Part shown: positions 6,335 through 8,149 of the stretch, piece after piece
Layout of the letters: each line of letters begins with the position of its first letter
Position numbering within the stretch: position 1 is the stretch's first letter
Source of the DNA: 13-2-20CM-68-14 sp046723355
GTDB lineage: Bacteria > Actinomycetota > Thermoleophilia > Gaiellales > Gaiellaceae
Assembly: GCA_046723355.1 (NCBI GenBank)
Contig: JBKOUJ010000132.1
Location: forward strand, 1-8,149
DNA: 8,149 bases
Reading direction: 5' to 3'
Translations under genes and position numbers: made by a program
Notes under the pieces: generated by a model
Told to the model about the DNA's origin: nothing
Seen by the model: only the letters and a program-made list of their open reading frames with translations
Database searches by the model: none

Positions 6335-7376
6335 CGACGCGCCGCTCGCGGGCGGCCAGCCTGGCGGCGTCGAGCACCTCGAGAGCTGCCACGACCTGAT
6401 CGGGATCGACCGGCGGGGGCGAGTCCTCGCGCAGCGCGCGAACGACGCCTTCGTAGAAGCGTTGGTAGGCGCCGGGAACGGTCTCGATGCGCCGAGCCTC
6501 GTCACCGGTTGCGAGCTCTCCCCAGTGCTCCCCCGACTCGAGGCCCCAGCCGGGTGCGCGCGGGTCGCCGCCGTCCCGCAGCGCGTCCTCCTGGACGTCG
6601 AGGCCGTACTTCGTGAAGGAAGCCGCGCTGCCGAGGATGCGGAAGCGCGGGCCCTGCTGCGCCGCGACCGCGCTCATCCACAGGTGCGAGCGGACGCCGG
6701 ACTCGTGCGTCAACGCCACGAAGGAGTCGTCGTCGGTGCGAGCGCCGGCCCGCCGCGCGTCCAGCTCCGCGTAGACGTGCGCCACAGGGCCGAAGAGCTG
6801 GAGCGCCTGGTCGACGAGGTGGCTGCCGAGGTCGTAGACCAGCCCGCCCGCGGCTTCCGGCTCCCCGGACTCCCGCCACCCGCCGGAAAGCTGAGGCCGC
6901 CAGCGCTCGAAGTGCGACTCGAAGCGCGCCACCGCCCCGAGCTGGCCGCTCTCCAGAAGCCGCCGGACCGTCAGGAAGTCGCCGTCCCAGCGCCGGTTCT
7001 GGAAGACCGTCAGCAGCGTGCCCCGCTCGCGCGCCTCGCCCACGACTGCACGCGCCTCGTCCGCGCTCGCGGCGAGCGGCTTGTCGACGACGACAGCGAG
7101 GCCGGAGGCCACGGCGGCGCGGGCGAGCGGGACGTGGAAGCGGTTCGGCGAGGCGACGACCACGAGTCCTAGCTCGCCCGCGCGCTCCCACACGTCCTCG
7201 GCCGACGCGAGCAGGATGGCCCCCGGATGCTCGTGCCGGGCCCGCGAGCGCCGTTCCTCGTTCCGGGTGACGATCGCTGCGAGCTCGAGGCCGTCGACGG
7301 CGGCGATCAGCGGGGCGTGGAAGACGGCTCCGGCCAGGCCGTAGCCGAGCAACGCGACGCGAATCGGCGGGGCCAC
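6279..7376 (-). CDS. Gfo/Idh/MocA family NAD(P)-dependent oxidoreductase (scyllo-inositol dehydrogenase-like)
   Basis: The product is 365 residues, the usual family size. The Rossmann start RVALLGYGLAGAVFHAPLI (6-24) holds the nucleotide loop GYGLAG. VVASPNRFHVPLA (73-85) and VVVDKPLA (95-102) follow, with Lys99 the expected catalytic lysine of the (E/D)KP motif. VFQNRRWDGDFLTVRRLL (124-141), ESHFERWRP (153-161) and GGLVYDLGSHLVDQALQLFG (177-196) match the IolW/YvaA-type scyllo-inositol 2-dehydrogenase branch, where His186 is the candidate catalytic partner. The true substrate cannot be decided; another cyclitol or sugar is possible, and no inositol genes are nearby. The GTG start (7376-7374) lacks a Shine-Dalgarno but follows a -10-like TAGGCT. 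The last 18 residues, past the conserved core, overlap the convergent GGDEF gene. It lies 12 bases after the DUF6197-like gene and may also be read from that promoter. Confidence 0.93.
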   Translation of the reverse strand: MAPPIRVALLGYGLAGAVFHAPLIAAVDGLELAAIVTRNEERRSRARHEHPGAILLASAEDVWERAGELGLVVVASPNRFHVPLARAAVASGLAVVVDKPLAASADEARAVVGEARERGTLLTVFQNRRWDGDFLTVRRLLESGQLGAVARFESHFERWRPQLSGGWRESGEPEAAGGLVYDLGSHLVDQALQLFGPVAHVYAELDARRAGARTDDDSFVALTHESGVRSHLWMSAVAAQQGPRFRILGSAASFTKYGLDVQEDALRDGGDPRAPGWGLESGEHWGELATGDEARRIETVPGAYQRFYEGVVRALREDSPPPVDPDQVVAALEVLDAARLAARERRVVRPRSPEAPAGSPTTGGG

Positions 7377-7385
7377 CGCCGTGCC

Positions 7386-7391
7386 AGCCTA
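7386..7391 (-). promoter_or_regulatory. -10-like TAGGCT before the oxidoreductase, overlapping the upstream stop codon
   Basis: On the minus strand TAGGCT fits TANNNT and lies nine bases before GTG 7376, the same spacing as the kinase -10. Its first three bases are the TAG stop of the DUF6197-like gene. No convincing -35 hexamer is seen, and there is no Shine-Dalgarno between it and the GTG, so a near-leaderless internal transcript is possible. Confidence 0.35.
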
Positions 7392-7754
7392 ATTCAGTGA
7401 CGTGAAGAAGGTGTCCGTCTCCTCGTACTCCTCGGCCGCGCGGTCCAGGACCGCCACGACGTTGCCCTGCGTCTGACGCGGGCGGTCGTTCCACTCGATC
7501 AGGGAATCGGAGTCGACCAGCTTCGCCAGTGCGTGCAGGGCGGTCGCCAGCTCGGGGATCGACAGCTCGCGATCGAGGGACTTTTCACGCTCGAGCACCG
7601 CGACGATCGCGCCGAGCACCGACCAGCTCGCGGCTCGGTCGTCCCACGGACTGACCATCGAGCCGGCGGCGTCTCGCGCCTCGGCACCATTGCACCATGC
7701 CTTGGCGACCAAGCATCGCGCTTCGCACAGAAGTCGAAGGCCCGCCGCGCCCAT
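7389..7754 (-). CDS. DUF6197-like actinobacterial protein
   Basis: This is a 121-residue soluble protein with no known function. Family-like segments are WCNGAEARDAAG (20-31; the usual form is W-C-q-G-x-x-A-R-D), AASWSVLGAI (41-50; the usual form is A-x-x-W-C-L-L-G-A) and SLIEWNDRPRQTQGNVVAVLDRA (split as SLIEWND at 84-90 and RPRQTQGNVVAVLDRA at 91-106). The middle (51-83) is a charged helix plus an Ala/Leu-rich helix. The C-terminal tail EEYEETDTFFTSLN is acidic. I recognise the pattern from memory of DUF6197 in actinobacterial genomes; no activity is known. ATG 7754 is fixed by a very good Shine-Dalgarno seven bases upstream. The same frame stays open to 8084, but that extension is the reverse complement of the next gene and is not coding here. 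The oxidoreductase follows after 12 bases. Confidence 0.78.
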   Translation of the reverse strand: MGAAGLRLLCEARCLVAKAWCNGAEARDAAGSMVSPWDDRAASWSVLGAIVAVLEREKSLDRELSIPELATALHALAKLVDSDSLIEWNDRPRQTQGNVVAVLDRAAEEYEETDTFFTSLN

Positions 7755-7761
7755 GCATGCG

Positions 7762-7770
7762 CTCCTCCCC
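7762..7770 (-). promoter_or_regulatory. Strong Shine-Dalgarno GGGGAGGAG of the DUF6197-like gene
   Basis: Reading the minus strand, GGGGAGGAG is followed by seven bases and then ATG 7754. It is the only near-perfect ribosome binding site in the window. It selects this ATG over an out-of-frame ATG four bases earlier (7758) and over any longer start. Confidence 0.75.
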
Positions 7771-7801
7771 CGCACACGTGGGCGTAAACGGGTTCCCCCT
7801 G

Positions 7802-7807
7802 TAGGAT
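7802..7807 (+). promoter_or_regulatory. -10 element TAGGAT giving a leaderless start at ATG 7815
   Basis: TAGGAT fits the actinobacterial TANNNT -10. Seven bases separate it from ATG 7815, which puts the expected first transcribed base on or one base before the A of the ATG. No Shine-Dalgarno is present. A clear -35 is not visible. This supports ATG 7815 over the in-frame GTG 7809, which would lie upstream of the transcript. Confidence 0.5.
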
Positions 7808-7814
7808 CGTGGCA

Positions 7815-8147
7815 ATGGAGGACCGCGCGGAGCGGATCGGGCGGAACGAGGCGCTCTTCCGTGAGGTGAACGAGAACATCGAGCGGATCAGCGCGACGCT
7901 CGAGGTCAGCGACGAGAAGCTGAAGATCCTGTGCGAATGCGGGGTGCCGACCTGCCTCGAGCAGCTCGACGTCCCGGTGGCCGACTACGAGAGGGTGCGC
8001 GCCGCGTCCACCCTCTTCCTGATCAAGCCGGGCCACGAGCACGCGGACCTGGAGGACGTCGTCGAGGAGCATGACGCCTACCACGTCGTCCGGAAGCGGG
8101 ACCCTGAGGCCGCGCAGGTGGTCCGCGATCTCGACCCGCGAAGCTAG
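7815..8147 (+). CDS. Small uncharacterised protein with CxCx4C cluster
   Basis: The product is 110 residues, mostly charged and soluble. Residues 1-36 are a helical, Glu/Arg-rich stretch (RAERIGRNEALFREVNENIE). CECGVPTC (40-47) then gives three cysteines, Cys40, Cys42 and Cys47, in a CxCx4C arrangement that could bind zinc if a fourth ligand comes from a later His (His74, His76 or His86). Next are LDVPVADYERVRAASTLFLIKPGHE (LDVPVADYERVRA at 51-63, then STLFLIKPGHE at 65-75) and a tail with EEHDAYHVVRKRDPE. From memory, similar small proteins (start EDRAERIGRNE, then CECG, then DYERVR and a PGHE block) recur in Thermoleophilia and some other actinobacteria as hypothetical proteins. I know of no function. 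The start is ATG 7815, supported by the TAGGAT element; GTG 7809 would add two residues. It is divergent from the DUF6197-like gene across 60 bases. Stop TAG 8145-8147 is two bases from the window end. Confidence 0.82.
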   Translation: MEDRAERIGRNEALFREVNENIERISATLEVSDEKLKILCECGVPTCLEQLDVPVADYERVRAASTLFLIKPGHEHADLEDVVEEHDAYHVVRKRDPEAAQVVRDLDPRS

Positions 8148-8149
8148 GA

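Noticed and set aside
7755..8084. N-terminal extension of the DUF6197-like frame
   Set aside because: It lies wholly upstream of a strong Shine-Dalgarno and ATG and is antisense to the small Cys-motif gene.

Overview
This window looks like a chromosomal piece of a GC-rich actinobacterium. The G/C-dominated third codon positions, the DUF6197-type protein, the small Cys-motif protein and the scarcity of Shine-Dalgarno sites all fit, and the class Thermoleophilia is my best guess. That placement is inference, not measurement. I see no rRNA, tRNA, CRISPR array, insertion sequence or phage gene. The window is almost fully coding, and no gene-free stretch exceeds 115 bases.

Layout, left to right. 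Positions 2-1315 (+) hold the body of a secreted BNR/Asp-box (sialidase-fold) protein whose 5' end lies outside the window. Next come three short (+) genes: a DedA-family membrane protein (1396-1986), a DUF2007-like small protein (2008-2217) and a GNAT acetyltransferase (2214-2723). The acetyltransferase seems to start at a CTG overlapping the previous stop codon. Its stop overlaps, tail to tail, the stop of a large (-) gene (2720-4687) for a MASE1-PAS membrane histidine kinase with no response regulator beside it. A 113-base divergent spacer separates the kinase from two (+) genes: an M50/site-2-protease-like membrane metallopeptidase (4801-5481) and a four-helix membrane protein with a degenerate GGDEF domain (5519-6334). 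A strong cUUCGg hairpin lies between those two. The GGDEF gene overlaps by 56 bases the end of a (-) Gfo/Idh/MocA oxidoreductase (6279-7376), which lies downstream of a (-) DUF6197-like gene (7389-7754). The last gene (7815-8147, +) encodes a 110-residue protein with a CxCx4C cluster.

How the parts may work together. The kinase, the protease and the GGDEF-like protein are all membrane proteins of signalling type around one divergent spacer, so they are a plausible envelope-sensing locus. In this locus the GGDEF domain has lost its catalytic and inhibitory-site residues, and the protease has Ser where the family normally has Asn. The other genes look like ordinary housekeeping or accessory genes. 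Several starts have a -10-like hexamer 7-9 bases upstream and no Shine-Dalgarno, suggesting leaderless or near-leaderless transcripts. Only the DUF6197 gene has a textbook ribosome binding site.
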